A DNA stretch of 64,000 nucleotides from Clostridiales bacterium (GCA_019416455.1 DXXG01000028.1:62001-126000); one strand, 5' to 3'. Counted from the first letter of the stretch, positions 33,066-44,648 are shown. Numbers and translations: made by a program. The notes: generated from the sequence alone by a model not told the origin.

Positions 33066-35035
33066 GCTCGGCCAAACTGCCGTTCAATGTCCTGCCGTCG
33101 CAGCAAAATGTATACTGGTCTCCCATGGGGGCAATAGCGTACCTCTGGGTTTTGTTCCAGCTCCTCCGCCAAAGAGATCATCTCCTGCCGGGAAATGGAA
33201 TCTCCGGCCTTCATCGCAGCTCGACACGCCACGTTGTGGTAGACCCAGTCCAAATGCTCCGTGGTCATCCTGTTTTTCAGGGAAGCCAAATACCCGGCGA
33301 TCTCCATAACGGCTTCCGCGGCGTCTCCTCCGTCCAGCAGAAGGGGGGCTGACCGGACCAGCACAGTCCCGGAACCGAAATCCTCTACCTCAAAGCCTGC
33401 CTTGGCAAAGTCCTCCACGTGATCTAACACGGCGGTATACTCCTCTTTATCCAAGGTGACCGTAACAGGTTCCAGCAGAGTTTGGGCTTCTCCCCCGGCG
33501 TTTTCACGTTTCAGACGCTCATAAAGCAACCGCTCGTGGGCAGCGTGCTTGTCGATGAACATCAGCTCGTCAGCGCTGTATTCCACCATCAGATAGATGC
33601 CGAAAGCCTCCCCGATGACCCGAGAGTGAAATTCTCGGATCGGTGCCGGAGGAAGCTCCTCAATCAGTTTCTCTTCCACCGGGAGAGGCGTTTCTTCCTT
33701 AACAGGTTCCGGAGGGGGAACCTCAGGCAAAGACGGCTGTTCCTCCTTTACCGGTTCGGGCTCTTTAACAGGTTCTGGTTTGATCTCCGGTTGGGGCTCA
33801 CGATCCAGGATCTGTTCCAAAAAGCCGGTGAAAGCTGGCCTTTGTTCCTGAGCATCACTGTCCCTCAGCAAAACAGGGGCCTGTCTGGAAGGAACAGGAG
33901 CCGGGGGCGTCTGCACTGGACGGCTTACAGGCTGCTGAACGACCGCCGGCTTTCGAGGAACTTCCATACGAAGCTGTTCCTGCTTTTCCGGAGCCGGAGC
34001 GTAGGGCGACACCGCAGGACGTTTCAGCTCCATCACCTTTGGCTTATCTCCGGCATGGAGCGCCGACTTTACCCCGTGATACACTGCGTCGAAAATAGGC
34101 CGCTCGTTGACGAAGCGCACTTCCAGTTTCGCAGGATGAACGTTCACATCCACTGCTCCAAAGGAGAGCTTCATATGCAACACGCAGGCGGGGAATTTCC
34201 CCACCATGATGGAGCCTTTGTAGGCCTCCTCCAAGGCGGCCATAGCGGTTCGGCTGCGGATAAACCGGCCATTGATGAAAAAGTTCTGCATGGTACGGTT
34301 GGGACGGCTGGAAGAGGGAGCGCTGATAAAGCCCTCTACCTTTACATGTCCCAGCTCATAATCCACCGGGATCAGCGCAGAGGAAAACTCTCTGCCGTAT
34401 ACCGCGTAGATGGTGGAGGATAATTTCCCGTCACCGGGGGTATGGAGTTGCTCTTTTCCGTCACGGATGAAACGGAAGGAGATCTCCGGATGGGACAAAG
34501 CAAGTTTATCCAAAATGCCCGCCACAGAGTTCCCCTCGGTGGCGTCCTTTTTTAGGAATTTCATCCGGGCAGGAGTGTTATAAAACAGATCCCGCACCAA
34601 AATGGTGGTCCCCTCCGGACAGCCGGCCTCCTCCAAAGTAAAGTCCTCTGAGCCGCCTCCCGTGTAGCGCACGCCGTTTAGAGCGCCCGGGACACGGGTG
34701 AGCACCTCCACGTGGGAAACAGCGGAAATGGAAGCCAGAGCCTCGCCGCGGAAGCCCAGAGTGGAAATGGAGTTCAGGTCATCCTGCTGGACCACCTTGC
34801 TGGTGGCGTGACGCAAAAAGGCCGTGGGAACATCCTCCGGCGAAATGCCGCAGCCGTTGTCAGTGACCCGCATGAAGGTAATACCCCCCCGGCGGATCTC
34901 CACCGTGATGATGGAAGCGCCAGCATCCACAGCGTTCTCTACCAGCTCCTTGATGACGGAAGAAGGTCGATCCACCACTTCACCAGCAGCGATCAGTTCC
35001 GCCACCTGTTTATCCAAAACTTGGATCTTAGGCAT
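33062..35035 (-). CDS. mutL: DNA mismatch repair protein MutL
   Basis: A 657-residue GHKL ATPase and nicking endonuclease of mismatch repair. N-terminal ATPase motifs are ENAVDAGAS, VTDNGCGI and GFRGEALASI. A Pro-rich disordered linker covers about residues 340-460, including repeated EPVKEE units. The C-terminal endonuclease domain has FIDKHAAHERLLYERL (variant of DQHAxxER) and CPHGRP, so it is the strand-nicking type expected without MutH. It lies 26 bases after mutS and overlaps miaA by four bases. Confidence 0.97.
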   Translation of the reverse strand: MPKIQVLDKQVAELIAAGEVVDRPSSVIKELVENAVDAGASIITVEIRRGGITFMRVTDNGCGISPEDVPTAFLRHATSKVVQQDDLNSISTLGFRGEALASISAVSHVEVLTRVPGALNGVRYTGGGSEDFTLEEAGCPEGTTILVRDLFYNTPARMKFLKKDATEGNSVAGILDKLALSHPEISFRFIRDGKEQLHTPGDGKLSSTIYAVYGREFSSALIPVDYELGHVKVEGFISAPSSSRPNRTMQNFFINGRFIRSRTAMAALEEAYKGSIMVGKFPACVLHMKLSFGAVDVNVHPAKLEVRFVNERPIFDAVYHGVKSALHAGDKPKVMELKRPAVSPYAPAPEKQEQLRMEVPRKPAVVQQPVSRPVQTPPAPVPSRQAPVLLRDSDAQEQRPAFTGFLEQILDREPQPEIKPEPVKEPEPVKEEQPSLPEVPPPEPVKEETPLPVEEKLIEELPPAPIREFHSRVIGEAFGIYLMVEYSADELMFIDKHAAHERLLYERLKRENAGGEAQTLLEPVTVTLDKEEYTAVLDHVEDFAKAGFEVEDFGSGTVLVRSAPLLLDGGDAAEAVMEIAGYLASLKNRMTTEHLDWVYHNVACRAAMKAGDSISRQEMISLAEELEQNPEVRYCPHGRPVYILLRRQDIERQFGRA

Positions 35036-35061
35036 GTTCCCGCCTCCTTTCAGATCAGTGT

Positions 35062-37683
35062 TCAGTCATTTTTCAGCATACTTGACAGTTCGAACAGCAC
35101 GTTCATGCACTGGATGGGCGTCAAAGCGTTCACGTCCAGGGAACGAAGTTTTTGCAGCACTTCCCCGTCCACGGAAGCCATGGTCAGCTGCACCGGCTCC
35201 TCAGAAAAACGGTGGTGAGAGGGACGCAGATCATCTCCCCCGTTTTTTTCCAGCTCTGCCAGCACCTGCTTTGCCCGCTTGATCACCTTGTCCGGCACAC
35301 CGGCTAGCTTGGCCACCTCAATACCGAAGCTGTCGTCAGCGCCGCCTCGGACGATCCGACGCAAAAAGGTGATATCATCTCCCCGCTTCTTTACAGCGAT
35401 ATTAAAGTTCTTAACACCGGGAAGGATGTCCTCCATAGCAGTGAGCTCATGGTAGTGCGTGGCGAACATGGTCTTAGCGCCCACCAGTTTCTTATCGTGG
35501 ACATACTCCAGCACTGCCCGGGCAATGCTCATACCGTCAAAGGTAGAGGTGCCCCGGCCGATCTCGTCAAAAATGATGAGGCTGTCTTTCGTGGCGTTTT
35601 TCAGAATATCAGCCACTTCCGCCATCTCGATCATAAAAGTGGACTGCCCTGCGGACAGATCATCGGAAGCGCCCACCCGAGTGAAGATAGCATCCACAAT
35701 GCCCACTTCCGCCACAGCCGCAGGCACAAAGCAGCCGATCTGAGCCATAATGGTGATGATAGCCGCCTGCCGCATGAAGGTAGACTTGCCCGCCATGTTA
35801 GGACCAGTGATGATGGCCACCCGGTTGTCGTTCATGTCCATGTCCACATCGTTGGGCACAAAGGGCGTGTCATGCAGAAGCGCTTCTACCACAGGGTGAC
35901 GGCTGTCTTTCAGGTACAGCTTGCCGCTGACGTTGATGACAGGCCGGGTGTAATCGTTTTTCACTGACACCACAGCGAAGGAACTGAGCACGTCCAGGAC
36001 AGCCACCGCCTTGGCAGTGGATTGCACCCGAGTTAGCTGGTCCGCCACATGCTGACGCACTTCCTCAAAGAGCTTGCTTTCCAGAGCGATAGATCTGTCG
36101 TGAGCGCCTAAAATGCGGTTTTCCAGCTCTTTCAATTCCTGAGTGATATACCGTTCGCCATTGGTCAAGGTCTGCTTGCGGATATAGTCCTCCGGTACCT
36201 GGTCCTTATAGCTGTTGGAAACCTCTATGTAGTAGCCAAACACGCGGTTATAGCCTGTTTTCAGCTTGGGGATCCCCGTGCGTTCCCGCTCCCGGGCCTC
36301 CACAGCGGCGATCAACTCCCGACCGCCGTTCATGTCCCGCTTGACCTCATCCAGTTCGGCGTTGTAGCCCTCTCGGATGATGCCCCCTTCCCGAATGGTA
36401 AAGGGCGGCTCGTCCACGATAGCGGAATCGATCAACTGGGCCACGTCTTCCAGGCCGTCCAGTTCTTGGTTCAGTTGGACCAGCAAGGTCGACTGGCATC
36501 CCGCCAGAAGCTCCTTGAGCCCCGGCAGACGCTTCGCGGCAGCGGACAAAGAACGCAGCTCCCGGCCGTTGGCGGAACCGTACACGATCCGGGTCATAAT
36601 GCGCTCCAAATCAAAAATGCCCGTGAGCTGCTGGGTAACATCGTCTAAAAGCTGGGGATTCTGAAAAAGCTCCTCTACAGCGTTCTGCCGCCGGGTGATC
36701 CGGGCGGGACTCAAAAGAGGCTGCTCCAGCCAAGTCTTGATGAGCCGTTTTCCCATAGCAGTCTTGGTGCGGTCCAGCACCCACAGCAAAGAGCCTTTTT
36801 TCTCCTTGTTCCGCATGGTCTCCGTAAGTTCCAGATTCCTCCGGGCGTTGATATCCAGCCCCATCACTCCGGCGTCGGCACCGATCTCCACGGAGTTCAT
36901 CCGTTCCAGACCGGTGATCTGAGTGCGGCCAAGGTAATCCAACAAGGCTCCCAAAGCCTTCACCGCCAGGGGTTTGTCGGAAAGTTCCAGCTCCTGCATG
37001 GTCTTGCCGCCGAACTGCTGGCTCACTCTTTTCTGAGAAGCAGCCAGATCATTGTAAAGGGTTTCGTCTTGACACTCCACAGAGGCCTTCAGTTTGTCCC
37101 TGATAAAATCCGCCAAACCCGCAAGATCCAACGCTTGGGGATTGATCAGGATCTCACTGGGGTTATAGCGGGCCAGACGGTCCTCCAAAATGTGGAGGAT
37201 GGTCTCGCTGTCCGGGGCCAGGACCTGGTCGGAGGTCAGATCGCCGGTAGAGACGTCGCCGAAGCACAGGCCGAGCCCTCCGTCCTCGTAACAGACAGAG
37301 CACAGGAAATTGTTCTTGGTCTCGTCCAGCATGCTGTTTTCCAGCACCGTGCCCGGCGTGATGATCCGGATCACATCCCGCTTGACGATGCCTTTGGCCA
37401 GTTTCGGATCCTCCAGCTGCTCGCAGATGGCTACCTTGTAACCCCTTGCCACCAGCTTGGCGATATAGCTCTCCGCGCTGTGGAAAGGCACGCCGCACAT
37501 GGGAGCCCGTTCCTCCTGACCGCAGTCCCGGCCGGTAAGGGTCAGTTCCAGCTCTTGAGAAACCGTCTTGGCGTCATTAAAAAACATCTCGTAAAAATCG
37601 CCAAGGCGAAAGAAAAGTATCGTGTTAGGATACTTTTCTTTCATCTCGAAATATTGCTTCATCATCGGGGAATAATCCGCCAT
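35062..37683 (-). CDS. mutS: DNA mismatch repair protein MutS
   Basis: An 873-residue mismatch sensor. LFFRLGDFYEMF holds the Phe-x-Glu that inserts at the mismatch. The connector, lever and clamp regions follow, then the ATPase with Walker A ITGPNMAGKSTFMRQ, Walker B region LIIFDEIGRGTSTFDG and the H-loop FATHYHEL. A helix-turn-helix dimerisation end (VPDKVIKRAKQVLAELE) and a C-terminal tail complete the normal length. It is the fourth gene of the miaB operon and partner of mutL. Confidence 0.98.
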   Translation of the reverse strand: MADYSPMMKQYFEMKEKYPNTILFFRLGDFYEMFFNDAKTVSQELELTLTGRDCGQEERAPMCGVPFHSAESYIAKLVARGYKVAICEQLEDPKLAKGIVKRDVIRIITPGTVLENSMLDETKNNFLCSVCYEDGGLGLCFGDVSTGDLTSDQVLAPDSETILHILEDRLARYNPSEILINPQALDLAGLADFIRDKLKASVECQDETLYNDLAASQKRVSQQFGGKTMQELELSDKPLAVKALGALLDYLGRTQITGLERMNSVEIGADAGVMGLDINARRNLELTETMRNKEKKGSLLWVLDRTKTAMGKRLIKTWLEQPLLSPARITRRQNAVEELFQNPQLLDDVTQQLTGIFDLERIMTRIVYGSANGRELRSLSAAAKRLPGLKELLAGCQSTLLVQLNQELDGLEDVAQLIDSAIVDEPPFTIREGGIIREGYNAELDEVKRDMNGGRELIAAVEARERERTGIPKLKTGYNRVFGYYIEVSNSYKDQVPEDYIRKQTLTNGERYITQELKELENRILGAHDRSIALESKLFEEVRQHVADQLTRVQSTAKAVAVLDVLSSFAVVSVKNDYTRPVINVSGKLYLKDSRHPVVEALLHDTPFVPNDVDMDMNDNRVAIITGPNMAGKSTFMRQAAIITIMAQIGCFVPAAVAEVGIVDAIFTRVGASDDLSAGQSTFMIEMAEVADILKNATKDSLIIFDEIGRGTSTFDGMSIARAVLEYVHDKKLVGAKTMFATHYHELTAMEDILPGVKNFNIAVKKRGDDITFLRRIVRGGADDSFGIEVAKLAGVPDKVIKRAKQVLAELEKNGGDDLRPSHHRFSEEPVQLTMASVDGEVLQKLRSLDVNALTPIQCMNVLFELSSMLKND

Positions 37684-37752
37684 CGTTCCTTCTCCCAGCC
37701 CTTTCCATTTCTCGGGAACGCCTACCGCGCTCCCTCCTTCTCAAAACTAAAC

Positions 37753-38160
37753 TCAGTGGCAGCCGCCGCAGCTGGCGCAGTTGCCGCCGCAGGAAGCAGC
37801 ATCGTAATCGCAGGTCTCAGGGTCCTCACCCTCGGCGCACAGGCCCAGAATCCCGGTGATGCGCTGAAGCAGAGCGTCAAATTCGTTCTTGGCGTCGTTG
37901 TAGCGGAGCATGTGCTCGTTCTCCATGATCTTCTGATACACGGCCCGGAACTCCTCGTTCAGACGCTGAAGAGTCTCATCGTTGCGGTCCTCTTTCTGAG
38001 CCTCGTTGGAAATGGCCATGCGCTTCAGGTTGAATTCGCCGATAGCCTCCTGCAAAGCCTCGTCCTCGTCGCTGGCCTGACGGGCAGCCATCATGGCGAT
38101 GTAGCGCTCATCGTTCTGCAAAGCACGGCCCAAGTCTCTTGTCAATTCGATGATATCCAT
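37753..38160 (-). CDS. YlbF/YmcA family protein with Cys-rich tail
   Basis: A 135-residue helical protein of the Com_YlbF family. Helices ELTRDLGRALQNDERYIAM and ALQEAIGEFNLKRMAISNEAQ fit the fold. The C-terminus ends in a run of six cysteines (CAEGEDPETC, then CGGNCASCGGCH). In Bacillus the related YlbF-YmcA-YaaT complex binds iron-sulfur clusters and affects RNA processing by RNase Y; whether that holds here is inference. I chose ATG 38160, which follows GGAGG; an upstream TTG contains that site. It lies between a small membrane protein gene and mutS. Confidence 0.85.
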   Translation of the reverse strand: MDIIELTRDLGRALQNDERYIAMMAARQASDEDEALQEAIGEFNLKRMAISNEAQKEDRNDETLQRLNEEFRAVYQKIMENEHMLRYNDAKNEFDALLQRITGILGLCAEGEDPETCDYDAASCGGNCASCGGCH

Positions 38161-38206
38161 AGATATTTCCTCCAAATGAATTTTTCTTAAATATTGTAAA
38201 AAAGCC

Positions 38207-38437
38207 TCATGACTTTTTTAGCTTGCAATGAATGATCCACTTAGCACCAGCCCCTAAAACCAACACGCACACAAGCACGATCCCCGGGACGATCAACTGA
38301 ACGTACCAGGGTGCGGACCAAGAAGCGTACAGCTCCGGACGGGCGCTTTGATCCCAGAAAAGATAGATCCCATGCCCCAGAAACGCACCGGTAAAGGCTG
38401 CCATGACAATGGTGAGGATCCGGTCTAAACGCTTCAC
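38207..38437 (-). CDS. Small two-helix membrane protein
   Basis: A 76-residue protein of unknown function. Helix 1 spans about residues 8-27 (ILTIVMAAFTGAFLGHGIYL) and helix 2 about 45-64, with a short Trp/Pro-containing loop between them (YASWSAPWYV) and a basic C-terminus (KLKKS). The start is GTG 38437 with AAAGGAG upstream. It lies between miaB and ylbF in the same orientation with short gaps of 22 and 46 bases, so it belongs to the operon. I do not recognise a family. Confidence 0.7.
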   Translation of the reverse strand: MKRLDRILTIVMAAFTGAFLGHGIYLFWDQSARPELYASWSAPWYVQLIVPGIVLVCVLVLGAGAKWIIHCKLKKS

Positions 38438-38459
38438 AGAACATCTCTCCTTTTCAGGA

Positions 38460-39869
38460 TCATTCCACCAGCTCGCCCTGGAGCATCCAGCTGCGGGCGC
38501 TGGTGACTTTCACAGTGACATACTGTCCCAGGAGCTCGTCATCTCCGGGGAACTCGATGACCACACTGGAATTGGTCCTGCCGGAAAGCAGGCCGGACTT
38601 CTCGTTTCGCTCTTCTACCAGGACGCGTTCCGTGGTGCCCACCATACTCTGGCAGCGCCGGGCAGCCACTTCTTCCTGGACCTTCAAAAGCTCCGAGAAC
38701 CAGCGGGTCTTTTCCTCGTGGGAGACAGGGTCCGGCATCTTGGCGGCCCTTGTCCCCTGACGGGGAGAATAGATAAAGGTAAACAGGGAGGTAAACTCCA
38801 CTTCCCGGATCAAGCTCAGCGTATCCTGGAACTCCTCGTAAGTCTCCCCGGGGAATCCTACGATCACGTCGGAGGTAAAGCTAATATCCGGCATGACGCT
38901 TCTTGCGTAGCGGATCAAAGAGAGGTACTGCTCCCGGTCGTAATGCCGGTTCATCTCCTTCAAGACCCGGTCATTTCCAGACTGGAAAGGCAGATGGATG
39001 TAGTGAGGAATGTGAGTGCTGCCTGCCATCACGTCAAACAGCTCTTTAGAAGCGTCCTTGGGATGAGACGTCATGAACCGGATACGGTAGTCCCCTGGGA
39101 TCGCATCGATCCGGCGGAGAAGCTCCGCAAAGTTCACCTTTTCCTCCAACCCTTTTCCGTAAGAGTTGACGTTCTGCCCCAGCAGGGTGATCTCCTTGTA
39201 ACCGGCTTCGATCAACTCACGGCACTCGGCCACGATCTCATCAGGTCGGCGGCTTTTTTCACGGCCCCGCACATAGGGCACGATGCAGTAAGAACAGAAA
39301 TTGTCGCAGCCCAGCATCACCGTCACCCAAGCCCTGGACTTTCCGTCCCGGCGGGTAGGAATGCCTTCCAGCACCTCTTCCCCTTCGTGCCCACGCAGGA
39401 ACACTCGCTTGGAATCCGTGATGGTGGTATAGAGCATCTCCGGCAACCGGTGGATCACATGGGTGCCGAACACGATGTTTACAAAGGGGAAGCTCTTGCG
39501 GAAACGCTCCGCCACATGCTCCTGTTCCGTCATACAACCGCACACGGCGATGATGGTGGAAGGATGACGGCGCTTGATATTTTTCAACGCTCCCACGTTG
39601 CCGAACACACGATCCTCCGCGTGCTCCCGCACCGCGCAGGTGTTGAACAGAATGAAGTCCGCCTCTTCAGGGGACTGGACAAACTCAAAGCCCATTTTGC
39701 TGAGCATGCCTTTGATCTTTTCCCCGTCGGCCACGTTCTGTTGGCATCCGTAGGTGCGCACATAAGCCAGCGGCACAGGACCTCTGGCGCGAACTTTCAT
39801 CATTTCGGCCACGTCGGCCGCATATAATCTTTGACGGGAGAGCTCTTCTTGAGCAAGCTGATTTTCCAA
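38460..39869 (-). CDS. miaB: tRNA-2-methylthio-N6-dimethylallyladenosine synthase
   Basis: A 469-residue radical-SAM methylthiotransferase acting on A37 after MiaA. The N-terminal UPF0004 domain has its three cluster cysteines in RTYGCQQNVADGE, FNTCAVREHAE and AVCGCMTE. The radical-SAM triad is MLGCDNFCSYCIVPYVRG. The C-terminal TRAM domain ends the protein (VEERNEKSGLLSGRTN, VKVTSARSWMLQGELV). I start it at TTG 39869, seven bases after AGGAG; the open frame upstream has no ribosome site. It leads the roughly 12-kb operon with a promoter at 39936-39964. Confidence 0.96.
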   Translation of the reverse strand: MENQLAQEELSRQRLYAADVAEMMKVRARGPVPLAYVRTYGCQQNVADGEKIKGMLSKMGFEFVQSPEEADFILFNTCAVREHAEDRVFGNVGALKNIKRRHPSTIIAVCGCMTEQEHVAERFRKSFPFVNIVFGTHVIHRLPEMLYTTITDSKRVFLRGHEGEEVLEGIPTRRDGKSRAWVTVMLGCDNFCSYCIVPYVRGREKSRRPDEIVAECRELIEAGYKEITLLGQNVNSYGKGLEEKVNFAELLRRIDAIPGDYRIRFMTSHPKDASKELFDVMAGSTHIPHYIHLPFQSGNDRVLKEMNRHYDREQYLSLIRYARSVMPDISFTSDVIVGFPGETYEEFQDTLSLIREVEFTSLFTFIYSPRQGTRAAKMPDPVSHEEKTRWFSELLKVQEEVAARRCQSMVGTTERVLVEERNEKSGLLSGRTNSSVVIEFPGDDELLGQYVTVKVTSARSWMLQGELVE

Positions 39870-39935
39870 AGGCCACACTCCTAAAAAAAGATACCGGCTG
39901 TGGACCCCAGCGAAAATGGGCACAACCTGTTGAAT

Positions 39936-39964
39936 AGTATATCACAGCCGCCAGGAAACTGCAA
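39936..39964 (-). promoter_or_regulatory. Promoter of the miaB-divIVA operon
   Basis: On the minus strand, TTGCAG, a 17-base spacer and TATACT, about 67 bases upstream of miaB. The 317-base gap 39870-40186 otherwise holds the BlaI-type gene promoter and A/T-rich sequence without a recognised element. Confidence 0.7.
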
Positions 39965-40113
39965 GGAAAATGGCCCATCCGATTTTTCCCACAACGTTTC
40001 GAGCCCGCCCATGAAACTGCCAAGGTTTTGTTCCAAATTTTCCCAAAAATCCAGACAAAAATGACAAGTCCTCTTATTTTTGTATATTTTTTGATGGAAT
40101 TCAGCAAACCATC

Positions 40114-40142
40114 TTGACTTTTTCAAAGCAAAAAATTAAACT
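40114..40142 (+). promoter_or_regulatory. Probable promoter of the BlaI-type gene
   Basis: TTGACT, a 17-base spacer and TAAACT, about 45 bases before the start. Confidence 0.55.
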
Positions 40143-40186
40143 GAACGTATACATTTGAGCGAAATTAATTTTAACTGAGGTACCCT

Positions 40187-40597
40187 ATGAAAAAAAACAA
40201 ACGTTTCCCACTCACGAAATCGGAATTGGCCTTAATGGAGATCTTGTGGGACGCTGACAGACCTCTGGGCCGCCCCGAAATTTTGGAAGCCGCGTTGACG
40301 GAAAAAGACAAACCCTTGTTCGCCGTCAATTCCTTCCACCTGCTCATTAATGACTTGATTGAGAAGGAATATATCGTGGTGGTAAGCGGCATGGGTAAAG
40401 AACGCAACTACGCCCGGCGCTACGCTCCCACGGTGACCCGCAACGAGCATTTCGCTTTGCAGATCACTTCCTCGGAAAAATTCACTCCGGAGGATATCCC
40501 CTCCATTGTGTGTTCCCTGCTGAAATACTCCCGCGTAGAGGATGTGGATGGATTTCTGCAAGACCTGGAAAAGCTTTTGAAACGCCGCAAAGGATGA
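40187..40597 (+). CDS. BlaI/MecI-type transcriptional regulator
   Basis: A 136-residue winged-helix protein. LTKSELALMEILWDADRPLGRPEIL is the family's helix 1-2 region, then FHLLINDLIEKEYIVVV and GKERNYARRYAPTVTRNEH cover the recognition helix and wing with the typical Arg-Tyr-x-Pro end. The C-terminal dimerisation part is shorter and unlike BlaI. No blaR1-type sensor or beta-lactamase gene is nearby, so it probably controls something else. The start has GAGG six bases upstream. It is a single gene ending at a shared terminator. Confidence 0.8.
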   Translation: MKKNKRFPLTKSELALMEILWDADRPLGRPEILEAALTEKDKPLFAVNSFHLLINDLIEKEYIVVVSGMGKERNYARRYAPTVTRNEHFALQITSSEKFTPEDIPSIVCSLLKYSRVEDVDGFLQDLEKLLKRRKG

Positions 40598-40634
40598 TTT
40601 CCTGCGTTTCTTAATTATCTTCATATGATACGGC

Positions 40635-40682
40635 AAAAAAGGCTTCGCTGCCCCGGTTTCCCGACGGCAGCGAAGCCTTTTT
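40635..40682. terminator. Bidirectional terminator between the BlaI-type gene and galK
   Basis: AAAAAAGGCTTCGCTGCC and its complement form a stem of about 17 bp with T runs on both strands. Confidence 0.95.
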
Positions 40683-40695
40683 ATTTAGCGACTGT

Positions 40696-41934
40696 TTACA
40701 GCTCCACTTTCGTGCCGCCAGCCTGACGGATGGACAACACATAACAGCTTCCCTGACCAAACACTTTTTCGATTTCAGTGCGGTACTCGTCCAGAAGATC
40801 CAGCGGTACAAAGGCCTGAATAGTGCCGGCAAAACCGCCGCCATGGACACGCCAAGCGCCCTTACCTGCCAGCAGACGCTCGGACAGTGCAAGAGCCAAG
40901 GTCAGCCCCTGCTCCAAAGGAGCCACGGACGCGAACACATTTTGCAGTCGCTGCAAAGAGGAGCGACCCGAAGCGATAATCATGCTCTTGAAAGCTTCCA
41001 GATCGCCGTCCTGGAGGGCTTTCGCTTCTTCAGCGGCCAAACGGTCGTCATCAAAGAAGTGCATAGCCCGCAGCACTGCACGGTCATTTGTGGCCTTGCG
41101 GACTTCGCCAATATGTTCGTAGAACTCTTTTTCGTCCACATCCCGAAGGAATTCCTTCCCGAAGAAGGCTGCCACCTGTTTCATTTCCTTCGGAATGGCA
41201 GCGTACTCGCCAGTCAGGTCAGCGTGGTTGCCGCCGGTGTCTACCACACACAGGGCGTAACCAGCTGCGGTGATGTTAAAATCCACCTTATTGATGACAG
41301 GGTTTTCAGGATCTTTAAAATCAATGGAGGTGAAGCCTCCCACAGAACTGGCCATCTGATCCAGCAGTCCGGAGGGCTTACCGAAATAGACGTTCTCAGC
41401 GTACTGAGCGATCTTCGCCGCAGTAACAGGGTCGATCTTTCCATCATTGTACAAATGGCTGATAATGGTGACCACCAGCACCTCAAAGGCAGCGGAACTG
41501 GAAAGCCCGGAACCTTTTAGAACTCTGGTTTTGGTGTAGGCTTCGAAGCCGCCTACCGTGTAACCCAGTTCCCGGCAGCGGGCACAGATGCCCCGAAGCA
41601 GAGCGGAAGAAACGCCGTCCTCTTCCTCTTTGCGCTCCAGATCATCCAGGTCCACCACATCTGTCTTGGTGTATTCAGCGGACTTCAGGACAGCTCTGTT
41701 GTTGTCTGTTTTCCGAGCGTAAGCGGCGATGTCCAGATTCACCGCCGCGGCCAGCACGCGGCCATGATTGTGGTCGGTATGGTTGCCTCCCACCTCGGTC
41801 CGGCCGGGAGCGCTGAAAAACTCTCCGCCTTCACTGTCACCAAATTGCTGCTGGAATCCCTCCCGCAGCTCGTCGTAGCGGGCTCGCTGAGCTTGAGCTT
41901 CCTGCTGATACAGTTCCTCAAATTTACAGATCAT
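40696..41934 (-). CDS. galK: Galactokinase-like GHMP kinase
   Basis: A 412-residue sugar kinase. The galactokinase signature appears in altered form, APGRTEVGGNHTDHNHG (usual form GRxNLIGEHTDYNxG). The ATP loop is LKGSGLSSSAAFEV and the catalytic Asp is in GKPSGLLDQMAS. VHGGGFAGTIQAFVP is the third GHMP motif. The changes in motif 1, notably Asn for Glu before HTD, leave some doubt about strict galactose specificity. It is the last gene of the galE-maf-yunB-ligA-galK unit. No galT is present in the window. Confidence 0.87.
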   Translation of the reverse strand: MICKFEELYQQEAQAQRARYDELREGFQQQFGDSEGGEFFSAPGRTEVGGNHTDHNHGRVLAAAVNLDIAAYARKTDNNRAVLKSAEYTKTDVVDLDDLERKEEEDGVSSALLRGICARCRELGYTVGGFEAYTKTRVLKGSGLSSSAAFEVLVVTIISHLYNDGKIDPVTAAKIAQYAENVYFGKPSGLLDQMASSVGGFTSIDFKDPENPVINKVDFNITAAGYALCVVDTGGNHADLTGEYAAIPKEMKQVAAFFGKEFLRDVDEKEFYEHIGEVRKATNDRAVLRAMHFFDDDRLAAEEAKALQDGDLEAFKSMIIASGRSSLQRLQNVFASVAPLEQGLTLALALSERLLAGKGAWRVHGGGFAGTIQAFVPLDLLDEYRTEIEKVFGQGSCYVLSIRQAGGTKVEL

Positions 41935-41940
41935 GAACGG

Positions 41941-43956
<2,016 letters not shown>

Positions 43957-44598
43957 TTATCCCATTTTGAAAAGCCCGCCCTCCGGCACATCCCCCACCA
44001 GTACCGTTTCCGCCAGCACAGTGGAAGTCTCCACTTGAGCCTCTGTCTCAAAACGTTTGGATTGAGAATACGTCTGCACCGTTATAGTCATGGTGATCCG
44101 ATGGCAGCTTTGATTGATCCCGGCGGAAACGAACTCCGTCTGAAAGGAAAGATCCGCCGAGCTCTCCATGCGCATGGTCAGCGGTACAGGAAACCCGTGG
44201 CCGTTCAGGAGAGCTACGCCTGTCAGGCTGCCCGAGGGCACTTCCACGGTCACATTTCCGTTGAGCGTTTCCTCCAGTCGGGAGAGTATCTGGGCCCGAA
44301 GTTGGTTGAGAGCGGTAGTATCCGTACGCACCGCCACGGGGCTGCCGGTCTCATCGTTTTCCACGGAGACGAAGGCGGATCCCTCCCCCATGGATTCTTC
44401 CACGGCTTCATTTACCCGGGCAAGGATATATCCCCGGGCAGCTTCTTGGGTAAGTTCCTCTGAGATGGAACCAAGTCCCCACTCAGAAAAGGCAGCCCAT
44501 CCCACAACGAGCACGACTGCGATCACCAACAGCGTTCTCCAATGCTTTCTTCTCTTTGGCACACGACGCCTGCGAAACCTTTTGCCCAAATTTCTCAC
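43957..44598 (-). CDS. Sporulation protein YunB-like
   Basis: A 213-residue protein of the YunB family, needed for normal sporulation in Bacillus. It has a basic N-terminus (RRRRVPKRRKH), a single membrane helix (about 25-42), then an extracytoplasmic domain with NEAVEESM, TTALNQLRAQILSRLEETLNG and the family ending HRITMTITVQTYSQSKRFETEAQVETSTVLAETVLVGDVPE. I use GTG 44598, which follows GGAGGGTGGGG; an ATG 30 bases earlier is possible. It lies between maf and ligA. Confidence 0.85.
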   Translation of the reverse strand: MRNLGKRFRRRRVPKRRKHWRTLLVIAVVLVVGWAAFSEWGLGSISEELTQEAARGYILARVNEAVEESMGEGSAFVSVENDETGSPVAVRTDTTALNQLRAQILSRLEETLNGNVTVEVPSGSLTGVALLNGHGFPVPLTMRMESSADLSFQTEFVSAGINQSCHRITMTITVQTYSQSKRFETEAQVETSTVLAETVLVGDVPEGGLFKMG

Positions 44599-44648
44599 CC
44601 CCACCCTCCATCCTACGTAGAATGGCATGTTCGGGTGCCAGTGAGAGT

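Noticed and set aside
38403..39827. Long open frame antisense to miaB
   Set aside because: Same shadow effect; miaB has all cluster cysteines in the other strand.
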